Position numbers and translations under genes: made by a program. The notes beneath the pieces were generated by a model. It was not told where the DNA came from. It saw nothing but the letters and a program-made list of their open reading frames with translations, and made no database searches. This document shows, piece by piece, positions 52,407 to 60,527 of a DNA stretch of 64,000 bases (its first letter is position 1; each line of letters opens with the position of its first letter). The stretch covers positions 1 through 64,000 of the forward strand of contig JAYQSP010000006.1 of the NCBI GenBank assembly GCA_038146925.1, given 5' to 3'. The stretch comes from UBA830 sp038146925 (GTDB lineage: Bacteria; Pseudomonadota; Alphaproteobacteria; MPNO01; UBA830).

Positions 52407-53965
52407 CGGATCTGCCTTCCGGTTATCGGGAAATACCCGGCCGGATGAACATTGCCGGTGAGTTGATCGACCGGATCGGCGAACGCGGCTACGGAGACCG
52501 TACCGCATTCGTCTGGGATGGCGGCGAGGTGTCGTTCGCTGATTTTGCCGATCGCGTCAACAGGCTGGCGCACGGGCTATCCGCGTTTGGAATAGAAAAG
52601 GGCATGCCGGTGCTTGTGCGTATGCACAATTGCATCGAATTTGCCGAGACGGTTCAGGCGCTGCTGAAGGTCGGAGCTCTGCCAGTGCTGCAGAATTCTC
52701 TGCTGGGGGAAGAAGAGGTCGATTACGTCATCGGCCATTCCGACGCGCAGGCCGCGGTGACGCTGGCGCCGCTGGCGGAACCGCTGGTCAATCTGAAAGA
52801 CAAACTGCCCGCCAGCATCGTTGTCGCCCAGGGCACCTTGGACGGTACGGGGATCTACGAAGACCTGATCGCCAAGGCTCCATCCGAACCTTACGCGACC
52901 GCGGACACCGCCTCCGACGACCCGGCGTTTTTCGTTTACACTTCCGGCACAACGGGACGGCCCAAGGGAATTGTCCACGCGCATCGCTGGGTGATCGCCC
53001 TCGGCGATTCCAATGCCTGGCGGCTACCGCCGGAACCCGGCGACCGCGCTTATGCTACCGGCGAATGGAGCTTTATCAGCGCGTTGGGACACAACGTGAT
53101 GTTCCCGCTGCGCAACGGCGTCACGGGCGTGATCCTGCAGGATCGTCCCAGTCCGGAAAACGTGTTGCGCACCATCCAGGAACACAAAGTGACGCTGATG
53201 TATTCGGTGGCGACCGTGTACCGCCGTATCCTCGCCATCGACGGCGTCGAAAACGAATACGACCTGTCGTCGCTGCGCGGGTGCAACGCGACCGGCGAAG
53301 CCCTCGAAGCCGCGACCTGGCAGGAGTTCAAGGATCGTATCGGCTGCGATATCTGGGAACATTACGGCGTTTCCGAAATGCAGATGGTGCTGGGGCAGGG
53401 GCCCCGTTATCCGGTCGTACCGGGATCCATCGGACAACCTATTCCGGGCACCGAAGTTGCCGTTCTCGACGACGGCTACAACGAGGTCGAGGACGGCGAA
53501 GTTGGTCACTTCCTGATCAGGTCGGACAATCCCGGATTTTTTCTCGGCTACCACAAGGACCCGGAAAAGACGGCGGAGGTCGTACACGACGGCTGGTACC
53601 ACACCGGGGACCTCGCCTCGCGCGACGAAGACGGCTATTACCGCATTGCCGGACGCAGCGACGACTGCTTCAAGAGCCGCGGCATCTTCATCTCTCCCTA
53701 CGAAATCGAAAACGTCCTGCGGCAACACCCGGAGATCGCAGAGGCCTGCATCGTACCGCTGGCCGATCCGGAGATCGGCAACCGGATCCGTGCCGTCTGC
53801 GTCCTGAAGGACGGCACGCCGGCAACCGACGAGACATCAGAAGACATACGTCAGTCCGTGCGAAGCCGGATTGCCCCATACAAAGCACCGCACGTGGTCG
53901 AATTCATCGATGCGCTGCCGAAAAGCCCAGTCGGCAAGGTGCTGCGGCGGGAGCTCGTCTCCTGA
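52403..53965 (+). CDS. Acyl/aryl-CoA synthetase (AMP-forming)
   Basis: 520 residues of the class-I adenylate-forming family, close in layout to benzoate-CoA ligases. P-loop FVYTSGTTGRPKGIVHAH, A5 motif EHYGVSEMQMVLG, A7 motif DGWYHTGDLASRDEDGYY, hinge GRSDDCFKSRGIFISPYEIE and the C-terminal catalytic Lys in PKSPVGKVLRREL. The gate segment ATGEWSFISALGHNVMFPL is aryl-ligase-like. It converts a carboxylic acid, ATP and CoA to the thioester, supplying the hydratases and dehydrogenases around it. The end overlaps the start of the transporter that follows. Confidence 0.88.
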   Translation: MTDLPSGYREIPGRMNIAGELIDRIGERGYGDRTAFVWDGGEVSFADFADRVNRLAHGLSAFGIEKGMPVLVRMHNCIEFAETVQALLKVGALPVLQNSLLGEEEVDYVIGHSDAQAAVTLAPLAEPLVNLKDKLPASIVVAQGTLDGTGIYEDLIAKAPSEPYATADTASDDPAFFVYTSGTTGRPKGIVHAHRWVIALGDSNAWRLPPEPGDRAYATGEWSFISALGHNVMFPLRNGVTGVILQDRPSPENVLRTIQEHKVTLMYSVATVYRRILAIDGVENEYDLSSLRGCNATGEALEAATWQEFKDRIGCDIWEHYGVSEMQMVLGQGPRYPVVPGSIGQPIPGTEVAVLDDGYNEVEDGEVGHFLIRSDNPGFFLGYHKDPEKTAEVVHDGWYHTGDLASRDEDGYYRIAGRSDDCFKSRGIFISPYEIENVLRQHPEIAEACIVPLADPEIGNRIRAVCVLKDGTPATDETSEDIRQSVRSRIAPYKAPHVVEFIDALPKSPVGKVLRRELVS

Positions 53966-55188
53966 ACGCCGCCACGCAGGCGGGGGGGAAAGGACCGGGG
54001 ATCGTCTTTCTGATCGCCCTGGTGACTATTACTCTGATCGGACCGCTGGCCGTCCATATGTACATCCCTGTGATGCCGACGATCCAGCAGGCATTCGGGG
54101 TCTCCACGTTCCTCACCACACTGACCTTCAGTCTCGTGCTGTTCGTCATGGCGTTCGGTACGCTTGCCTACGGCACTATGTCCGACAGGTTCGGACGCAA
54201 ACCCGTGCTGATGGTCGGGCTGGCGCTGTTCGTCGTGGGGTCCGGCCTGTGCGCGGTCGCCTGGTCTTTCGAAATACTTTTCGCCGGCCGTCTGCTACAG
54301 GCCATCGCGGCGGGATGCGGCGTCGTTCTGGCGCGCGCCATCGCCCGCGACGTCTACGGCCCAGAGAAACTGGCCCAGGTCATTGCCTATATCACGACCG
54401 CCTACGTGCTTGGACCGACGCTCGCACCCCCGATTGGTGGAGCGGTCTCCGATTTGTTCGGATGGAGCGCCGTTTTCTATTTGGCAACCGGCGTATCGGT
54501 TTTCGTCCTTCTTCTGGGCGGTCTCGTGATCCGCGAGACGCATCACGAACGCAAACCAGGCCTCGGTTCCATCGCCCTTGCGGGGGATTACGTCCTACTT
54601 CTACGCAACCCGGTTTTCGTGGGCTACGCGCTGGTACCGGCATTCACATCCGGCGCATTTTTCGCACTGGCGTCGTACGCCACCTTTCTGATGAACGATC
54701 ATTACAAAGGCTCATCGGGGGAATACGGGCTGTACTTCATGCTGCTGACGCTCGGTTTCATGAGCGGTAATTTCATTTCCGGGCGTCTGGGAAACCGGGT
54801 ATCGACCCAGTACATGGTCGTCCTCGGCTGCCTGATCGGCATTATCACCGTGGAACTCCTCACAGCAGCCGTTCTGCTGATACCCGACGAACCGCTCGCG
54901 CTTTTTCTTCCCGGCGCCGTCATCGGTATTGCGCAGGGTCTGGCAATGCCACATGCCCAGGCGGCCGCGATAAATGCCGAACCGGATCTGACTGGCACTG
55001 CGTCCGGCATTGTGATGTTCCTGCATTTTTCGGCGGCGGCTATTGCGTCTTTGTTTATCTCGACGCTTTACGACAAGACGTTTTTTCCGTTGATCGAAGT
55101 CGTTACCGTGCTGAGCGTTTGCGCCCTGGTCAGCGCCATTATTGCAAACGCCTATCACAGAAAGCGGAGCACATCCGCGATGGCCTGA
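53962..55188 (+). CDS. Bcr/CflA-type MFS efflux transporter
   Basis: About 408 residues, twelve helices, with the drug/proton-antiporter signature: IGPLAVHMYIPVMPTIQQAF in helix 1, GTMSDRFGRKPVLMVG (motif A), AGRLLQAIAAGCGVVLARAI and YVLGPTLAPPIGGAVSDLFGW (motif C). No ATG, GTG or TTG lies near the natural start. CTG 53962, overlapping the synthetase stop (CTGA) behind GGGAG, is the best candidate, which would be a rare start codon; GTG about 20 codons further in would cut helix 1. Probably exports a toxic acid or uses it as substrate; direction not provable. Convergent with the NMT1-type gene, with no gap. Confidence 0.8.
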   Translation: MNAATQAGGKGPGIVFLIALVTITLIGPLAVHMYIPVMPTIQQAFGVSTFLTTLTFSLVLFVMAFGTLAYGTMSDRFGRKPVLMVGLALFVVGSGLCAVAWSFEILFAGRLLQAIAAGCGVVLARAIARDVYGPEKLAQVIAYITTAYVLGPTLAPPIGGAVSDLFGWSAVFYLATGVSVFVLLLGGLVIRETHHERKPGLGSIALAGDYVLLLRNPVFVGYALVPAFTSGAFFALASYATFLMNDHYKGSSGEYGLYFMLLTLGFMSGNFISGRLGNRVSTQYMVVLGCLIGIITVELLTAAVLLIPDEPLALFLPGAVIGIAQGLAMPHAQAAAINAEPDLTGTASGIVMFLHFSAAAIASLFISTLYDKTFFPLIEVVTVLSVCALVSAIIANAYHRKRSTSAMA

Positions 55189-56154
55189 TCAGGTTTTGTC
55201 GAATTCGCCGTCGTGGCGGCCAAGGGCCTCGAGCGCATCCGCGACGAAGACGCGCGGCAGGATTTCGTCCTGCTTAACCTCCCGCAGGTCGGGATACAGT
55301 TCGCGGTAAAGGTTCATCTGCGCTGCCCAGTGACCGTCCGACATTTCGCCGTTGACCGCGAAGCCGCCGGAATCGTGCTCCTGCTGCCAGATCTCGCGGA
55401 CACGGTCGTCCGGCACCGGCACGGTCACGTTAGCGTCGTAAACCTTGCGGAATATCTCGTAATCGTCGTGCAGCGACCGGGACGCCCGGATCATGCCGCG
55501 GGTCAGCCGCGCCAGTTCTTCCCTGTGATCGTCTTCATAGGCCTCCGACGTTCCCAGCACGCCATGCGGCTGCACTGGCACCAGTTCTTTCAGCTGCGCA
55601 AACCCCAAAAGGTTATGAACCTTGTCAGCATGCTCGATGCTGAGCGAAATCGCTTCCTCGACGCGGATCAGAGACACGTCGATCGATCCGTTCAGCAACC
55701 GTTCTATCCGTTCCGGCGGTGGGCCGACGACCTGCCAGTCGATGTCACCTTCGTCGATCCCGAGGGCGCGGACTGTCAGCCGTGCCATGTGATGGCTCAA
55801 CGCGTTCATGCCGTCCAGCGCCCAGGAAACACCCCGCAGATCATCCGTCGACTCAATCCGGTTCTGGACGATCAGGTTCTGCGCTAGGCCCCGCGCCATG
55901 GAGACGACGGCGCGAACCGGATTCCCCTCGGCGCGGGATTTGATGACAGGACCCAGACCTCCGTAGGAAACATCGACCGTGCCGTCGAGTACCGCGCTGA
56001 TGGCGGCAACCCCGCCATGGACCGGAATCCATGTCACGTCCAGGCCTTCCTCTTCCCAAAGGCCAAGCGTCGTCGCGGCCGCGCATGACAGATCGTCGAC
56101 GCCGAATGTCTGGCCGGAACCTGCTGCGAGGCGGATAGGGAGTTTGTCGGCCAT
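55189..56154 (-). CDS. NMT1/SsuA-like substrate-binding domain protein, no signal peptide
   Basis: 321 residues. Periplasmic-binding-like fold: IRLAAGSGQTFGVDDLSCAAATTLGLWEEEGLDVTWI, GVAAISAVLDGTVDVSYGGLGPV (the usual motif) and ALIRVEEA-type ends. There is no N-terminal signal or lipobox (MADKLPIRLA), so unlike true ABC binding proteins it should remain in the cytosol, as do THI5/NMT1-type enzymes and some ligand sensors. No permease or ATPase lies next to it. Possibly a substrate-handling protein for the catabolic cluster. It is followed upstream on the same strand by the MaoC gene. Confidence 0.75.
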   Translation of the reverse strand: MADKLPIRLAAGSGQTFGVDDLSCAAATTLGLWEEEGLDVTWIPVHGGVAAISAVLDGTVDVSYGGLGPVIKSRAEGNPVRAVVSMARGLAQNLIVQNRIESTDDLRGVSWALDGMNALSHHMARLTVRALGIDEGDIDWQVVGPPPERIERLLNGSIDVSLIRVEEAISLSIEHADKVHNLLGFAQLKELVPVQPHGVLGTSEAYEDDHREELARLTRGMIRASRSLHDDYEIFRKVYDANVTVPVPDDRVREIWQQEHDSGGFAVNGEMSDGHWAAQMNLYRELYPDLREVKQDEILPRVFVADALEALGRHDGEFDKT

Positions 56155-56170
56155 GATAATTACCCTGTTC

Positions 56171-56629
56171 TTATTGTGTGCGGCGGCGGACGAAATGCAG
56201 ACTTGTGAGCGTCATGACGATTTCGTCTTGCTGATTAAGCGTATCATAACGTATCCGAACGGCATCGCGACCGCCTTCTTTTTCGGCCGGCGACAGCTCC
56301 AGGACGTTCGCTAGAACGCGCAGCGTATCGCCCGCTTTCACTGGGCGCTTCCATCTCAGACTGTCCACGCCGGGCGACCCCATGCCGCTATCCGCCAGGG
56401 CGCCGGTTTGCGCAAATAAACCGAAGGTCACGGCCGCGGTCTGATATCCCGCGGCGACGAGACCCCCAAAGCTGCTTTCCTTCGCGGCTTCGGGGTCGGT
56501 GTGGTAAGGGACCGGCGCATATTTTTTTCCGAACTCAATGATCTCTTCCTGATCCAGCGTGCGGGTACCGGTTTCAATCACCTGACCGACCTCGAAATCC
56601 TCGAAAAACAGGGAACCTACCGGTTTCAT
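56171..56629 (-). CDS. MaoC-like (hot-dog) acyl-CoA dehydratase
   Basis: 152 residues from ATG 56629 (MKPVGSLFFEDFEVGQ); ATG 56638, three codons earlier, is also in frame and overlaps the mfd end. Features are the hydratase motif KKYAPVPYHTDPEAAK (catalytic Asp/His positions), SSFGGLVAAGYQTAAVTFGLF and RWKRPVKAGDTLRVLANVLE. R-specific enoyl-CoA hydratases and mesaconyl-CoA-type dehydratases share this layout. GGAG in the end of mfd is its likely ribosome site, so it is transcribed from the mfd operon, although its function belongs with the catabolic genes after it. About 16 bases to the NMT1-type gene. Confidence 0.85.
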   Translation of the reverse strand: MKPVGSLFFEDFEVGQVIETGTRTLDQEEIIEFGKKYAPVPYHTDPEAAKESSFGGLVAAGYQTAAVTFGLFAQTGALADSGMGSPGVDSLRWKRPVKAGDTLRVLANVLELSPAEKEGGRDAVRIRYDTLNQQDEIVMTLTSLHFVRRRTQ

Positions 56630-56630
56630 A

Positions 56631-59600
56631 TTACGCATTCTCCATGTCTGCGGGCGCCGATCTCGCGATCTCCGACAATTTAGCGGCCAGCAGGCGCACG
56701 CCGCGCAGCCGGTCCAACGATTTGGTCCATTCGCGGCGGACGACGAACGTATGATCGGGACGCAGTTTCGTGCGTCCCACATCATCGGTGACGAAGGCGA
56801 CGAGCCCGACCGGGTTCGCGAAACGGTTATTGCGGAATGTAAGCGTCGCGCCCTTCGGGCCGGCATCGATTTTTTCGATGGCCGCTTCACGGCAGTAGCG
56901 TTTGATCGCAACGATCTGGAGAAGGTTCTCCACTTCGCCCGGCAGGCTGCCGAACCGGTCTATGAGTTCCGCCGCGAAGGAGTCCGTTTCCTCCGCGCTG
57001 GTGAGTTCCGCTATACGTCGATAGAGCCCAAGCCGTACGCCAAGATCTGACACGTAGTTTTCCGGAATGAGCACCGGGATTCCGATGTTGATCTGGGGAC
57101 TCCATTCCCGATCCGCGGCGGTGTCGATGCCCTTGGCAGCCGCGACGGCTTCCTCGAGCATGTGCTGATACAGTTCCACGCCGACCTCGCGGATATGGCC
57201 TGATTGTTCTTCGCCAAGAAGATTCCCGGCGCCGCGAATATCCAGATCGTGACTGGCCAGCGTGAACCCGGCGCCGAGCGTATCGAGGGACTGCATCACC
57301 TCCAGCCGTTTCTTCGCCGCATCGGTCAGTTTGCGGTCGCCGGGCAGCGTCAGATAACAAAAGGCGCGCAGTTTCGAGCGCCCGATGCGCCCGCGCAGCT
57401 GATAAAGCTGGGCGAGACCGAACATGTCCGCACGATGGATGATCATCGTGTTCGCGGCCGGAATATCCAGGCCCGATTCCACGATCTGTGTCGACAACAG
57501 CAGGTTCACGCTGCCTTCGTAGAACTCCGTCATGACATCTTCGAGCGCGCGGGTGCCCATCTGACCGTGCGCAACCGCGATTTTGATCTCCGGAACCAGT
57601 TTGCGTAGCTGTTCCGCGATCTCATCGAGATCGGCGATACGCGGGCAGACGTAGAATATCTGACCGCCGCGGAAATGTTCTCGCATGATTGCTTCGCGGA
57701 TCATGACTTCGTCGAAGGGCATAACGAAGGTGCGGACGGCCAGCCGGTCGACCGGCGGGGTGCCGATCAGGCTCATTTCCTTTACGCCCGTGAGCGCCAT
57801 TTGCAATGTACGGGGAATGGGGGTGGCGGTCAGCGTCAGCACATGCACGTCGGCTTTTAGATTTTTTAGGCGTTCCTTGTGGGTCACGCCGAAGTGCTGC
57901 TCCTCGTCGACGATCAGCAATTCCAGCTTGCTGAAACTGATCGACTTGCTCAGCAGGGCATGAGTGCCGATAACGATGTCAACCTCGCCGTTCTTCAGAC
58001 CCGTCCGCACGTTGTCGGCGTCTTTGCCGGTGATCAGGCGCGACAGTTGCTCGATCCGCACCGGTACGCCTGCAAATCGCTCCACAAAGGTCGAAAAATG
58101 TTGACGGCAGAGCAGCGTCGTCGGCACCACGACGGCTACCTGACCGCCAGACATCACCGTGGCGAAAGCCGCCCGCAGGGCGATCTCCGTCTTGCCGAAA
58201 CCGACATCTCCGCACACCAGGCGGTCCATGGCATTACCCGATTTCAGGTCTGCCAACGTATCTTCGATGGCATGCATCTGGTCGTCGGTTTCCGAGTAGG
58301 GAAACCGGGCGGCGAATTCCCGATAAATCGCATCCGCCACTTCGATTTTCGCCGCCGGACGAAGCGACCGTTCCGCGGCCACCTTGATCAACTGGTTGGC
58401 GATATCGCGCAGCCGTTCCTTCATTTTCGACTTGCGCGCCTGCCAGGCGGCGCCGCCGAGCCTGTCGAGGGTCGCCGGCATATCGCCGGACCCGTATCTG
58501 GAGAGAACCTCGACGTTCTCCACCGGCACGTAGAGCCGGTCGTCGCCGGCATATACCAGGCGCAGGCAGTCATGCGGCGCGCCCGCTACATCCAGGGTTT
58601 CCAGCCCGTCATAACGTCCGATCCCGTGGTCGACATGCACCACCAGGTCGCCGGTAGCGATTTCCGAAACATCGGCGATGAAATCCTCGGCCCGGCGGCG
58701 TTTTTTCTCCGTCCGCACGATCCGTTCACCGAGAATGTCCTGTTCGGTTACCAGGAACAGGTTTTCAGCCGAAAATCCGCGTTCGACGGGCAGGATGGCC
58801 AGGGCAATCTCTTCCGGTGGAAGAGCCCGGACCTCTTCCCAGTTCTCAACCGTCTTCAGCCCAATTACCTTGGCCTCCGCCAAAAGCTGGCCTAGACGCT
58901 CGCGCGACCCGGCGGTGAAGGCGGCGACCACCGCGCGCCGACCCTCCGAGATTTCCTTCGACAACCGCGTCCGCACATTCACGAACACGTTGTCGGGCGG
59001 GATATCGTCCTTTTTCATCGCCGCTGCCGCATGGGCCCGCACGGCGGCGAAATCGGGCACCCGGCGTGCGCCCACGGAGATCACCTCGTCGTAAACGGAC
59101 GTCGCGATGCCGTCGGGCGATGCGAAGGGCGTAAACTGGACGACCAGCCGTTTCTTCAGCGCATTTTCGATGTCCGCCGCCGAGAGATACAACATATCCG
59201 GCGGCAGTGGTCGGTATGGAGGCTGTCCGGAGGAATCGTTCGATGCGCGATTTTTCTCAAAAGTCACACGCGCGTCGTAGTAATCGGCAATCATTTCCAG
59301 CCGGGCGTCGCGGATCTGGTCGGTGTCGTTATCCAGACTCACGGAAGCGCCGGGCAGATAGTCGAACAGCGTCTCCAGGGTCTCGTGAAACAGCGGCAGC
59401 CAGTGCTCCATCCCGATCTGGCGGCGGCCTTCGGTGACGGCGGCATAGAGGGGATCGTCCGTGACCGACCCGAACGCTTCGCGATAGCCGGAACGGAAGC
59501 GCGCAATGGAATCATCGTCGAGAAAAACTTCATTGGCAGGCTGCAGAACCAGCGTGTCGACACTTTCCAGACTTTTCTGGGTCACCGGGTCGAACGACCG

Positions 59601-60191
59601 CAACGCCTCGATTTCGTCACCGAACAGATCGACGCGCAGAGGCAGGGCCTCTCCAGGCGGGAAAATATCGATGATGCCGCCGCGGATGGCGTATTCGCCG
59701 GGCTCCCGCACGGTGCCGGCGCGGTCAAAGCCGTTGCGGGCGAAGAAATCGCCGAGATCGTCCAGGTCGACATGCGATCCGATCGTAAATGCCCGGCTCG
59801 CATCACGGATGACGTCGCGCGACGGTACCCGTTGAACGATCGCGTTCACAGTGGTCAACACCACCACCGGCACACCTGCCGCCGTATCCAACGTCGACAG
59901 CCGGGCCAGGGTATCGACCCGGGCTGCCACGTTTTCGCGGTTCGGAGACACCCGGTCGTAGGGAAGACAATCCCAGGCCGGAAAACGGATGACGTCGAGC
60001 GCCGGAGCAAAAAAGCCGAGAGCGTCCTGGATAGCCGCCAGACGCGACGCATCCCGGGCGACATGAATGTGAACCGAAGCGGCTTGAGGGCTGTGCAGCG
60101 CGTCAGCCAGCACCTGCGCGTCATATCCTTCGGGTACGCCCGACAGCAGATACCGGCCTGTCGCCGGGAGAGGTTTTTTCAATAATCTCAA
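56631..60191 (-). CDS. mfd: Transcription-repair coupling factor
   Basis: 1186 residues, slightly longer than the usual 1150. It removes RNA polymerase stalled at DNA lesions and recruits UvrA. In order: UvrB-homology region (about 1-350; ESVAARVDTLARLSTL, RGGIIDIFPPGEALPLRVDLFG), the RNA-polymerase interaction domain (LVVHVDHGIGRYDGLETLD), the RecG-like translocase with Walker A CGDVGFGKTEIALRA, DEEQ box VDEEQHFGV, TATPIPRTLQMAL, motif VI QLRGRIGRSKLRAFCYL, and the C-terminal TRCF domain. The first codon is TTG 60191, four bases behind sdhE, so the two are one transcript. Intact. Confidence 0.97.
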   Translation of the reverse strand: MRLLKKPLPATGRYLLSGVPEGYDAQVLADALHSPQAASVHIHVARDASRLAAIQDALGFFAPALDVIRFPAWDCLPYDRVSPNRENVAARVDTLARLSTLDTAAGVPVVVLTTVNAIVQRVPSRDVIRDASRAFTIGSHVDLDDLGDFFARNGFDRAGTVREPGEYAIRGGIIDIFPPGEALPLRVDLFGDEIEALRSFDPVTQKSLESVDTLVLQPANEVFLDDDSIARFRSGYREAFGSVTDDPLYAAVTEGRRQIGMEHWLPLFHETLETLFDYLPGASVSLDNDTDQIRDARLEMIADYYDARVTFEKNRASNDSSGQPPYRPLPPDMLYLSAADIENALKKRLVVQFTPFASPDGIATSVYDEVISVGARRVPDFAAVRAHAAAAMKKDDIPPDNVFVNVRTRLSKEISEGRRAVVAAFTAGSRERLGQLLAEAKVIGLKTVENWEEVRALPPEEIALAILPVERGFSAENLFLVTEQDILGERIVRTEKKRRRAEDFIADVSEIATGDLVVHVDHGIGRYDGLETLDVAGAPHDCLRLVYAGDDRLYVPVENVEVLSRYGSGDMPATLDRLGGAAWQARKSKMKERLRDIANQLIKVAAERSLRPAAKIEVADAIYREFAARFPYSETDDQMHAIEDTLADLKSGNAMDRLVCGDVGFGKTEIALRAAFATVMSGGQVAVVVPTTLLCRQHFSTFVERFAGVPVRIEQLSRLITGKDADNVRTGLKNGEVDIVIGTHALLSKSISFSKLELLIVDEEQHFGVTHKERLKNLKADVHVLTLTATPIPRTLQMALTGVKEMSLIGTPPVDRLAVRTFVMPFDEVMIREAIMREHFRGGQIFYVCPRIADLDEIAEQLRKLVPEIKIAVAHGQMGTRALEDVMTEFYEGSVNLLLSTQIVESGLDIPAANTMIIHRADMFGLAQLYQLRGRIGRSKLRAFCYLTLPGDRKLTDAAKKRLEVMQSLDTLGAGFTLASHDLDIRGAGNLLGEEQSGHIREVGVELYQHMLEEAVAAAKGIDTAADREWSPQINIGIPVLIPENYVSDLGVRLGLYRRIAELTSAEETDSFAAELIDRFGSLPGEVENLLQIVAIKRYCREAAIEKIDAGPKGATLTFRNNRFANPVGLVAFVTDDVGRTKLRPDHTFVVRREWTKSLDRLRGVRLLAAKLSEIARSAPADMENA

Positions 60192-60195
60192 TATT

Positions 60196-60459
60196 CTACA
60201 GACTGTTCTTGAATGTTCTGACCATCGCTAGCACGTCAGTGTCGTGCGCCGCGGGTGGCGATGTCATCCCGATCACCCAGCTGAGAACATCCTGGTCGTT
60301 TTCATCGAGCAGTGCTTCGAACGAAGCGAGTTGATCTTCCGTTAGGGTATGCAGATGCGCTTCGGCAAAACCGCCGATCACCAGATCGCTCTCCTTGGTG
60401 CCGCGTCGCAAGCTGCGAAACCGGAGTTTGCGGCGGATCGTTTCTAGTCTGTCAGGCAT
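60196..60459 (-). CDS. sdhE: SdhE/CptB family FAD assembly factor
   Basis: 87 residues, normal size. It helps insert covalent FAD into the succinate dehydrogenase flavoprotein. The family motif RGxxE is visible in LRRGTKESDLVIGGFAE, preceded by MPDRLETIRRKLRFRS and followed by LTEDQLASFEALLDENDQDVLSWV. The frame runs upstream to 60501, but ATG 60459 fits the conserved start with GGAAG ahead. Location upstream of mfd and divergent from recG is a conserved alphaproteobacterial arrangement, separate from the sdh genes themselves. Confidence 0.92.
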   Translation of the reverse strand: MPDRLETIRRKLRFRSLRRGTKESDLVIGGFAEAHLHTLTEDQLASFEALLDENDQDVLSWVIGMTSPPAAHDTDVLAMVRTFKNSL

Positions 60460-60527
60460 TCCTGCTTCCCGTAAAAGGCTGGTATAAATTCCCCGAACCA
60501 CGTTGTCAGCCGGATTTAACCGAAAAC

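Noticed and set aside
50658..52508. A 616-codon minus-strand frame across the NadX-like and enoyl-CoA hydratase genes
   Set aside because: It is the antisense of two intact genes with known families, has biased composition and no recognisable domain. The same applies to 57879-58895 and 59031-60185 (antisense of mfd).
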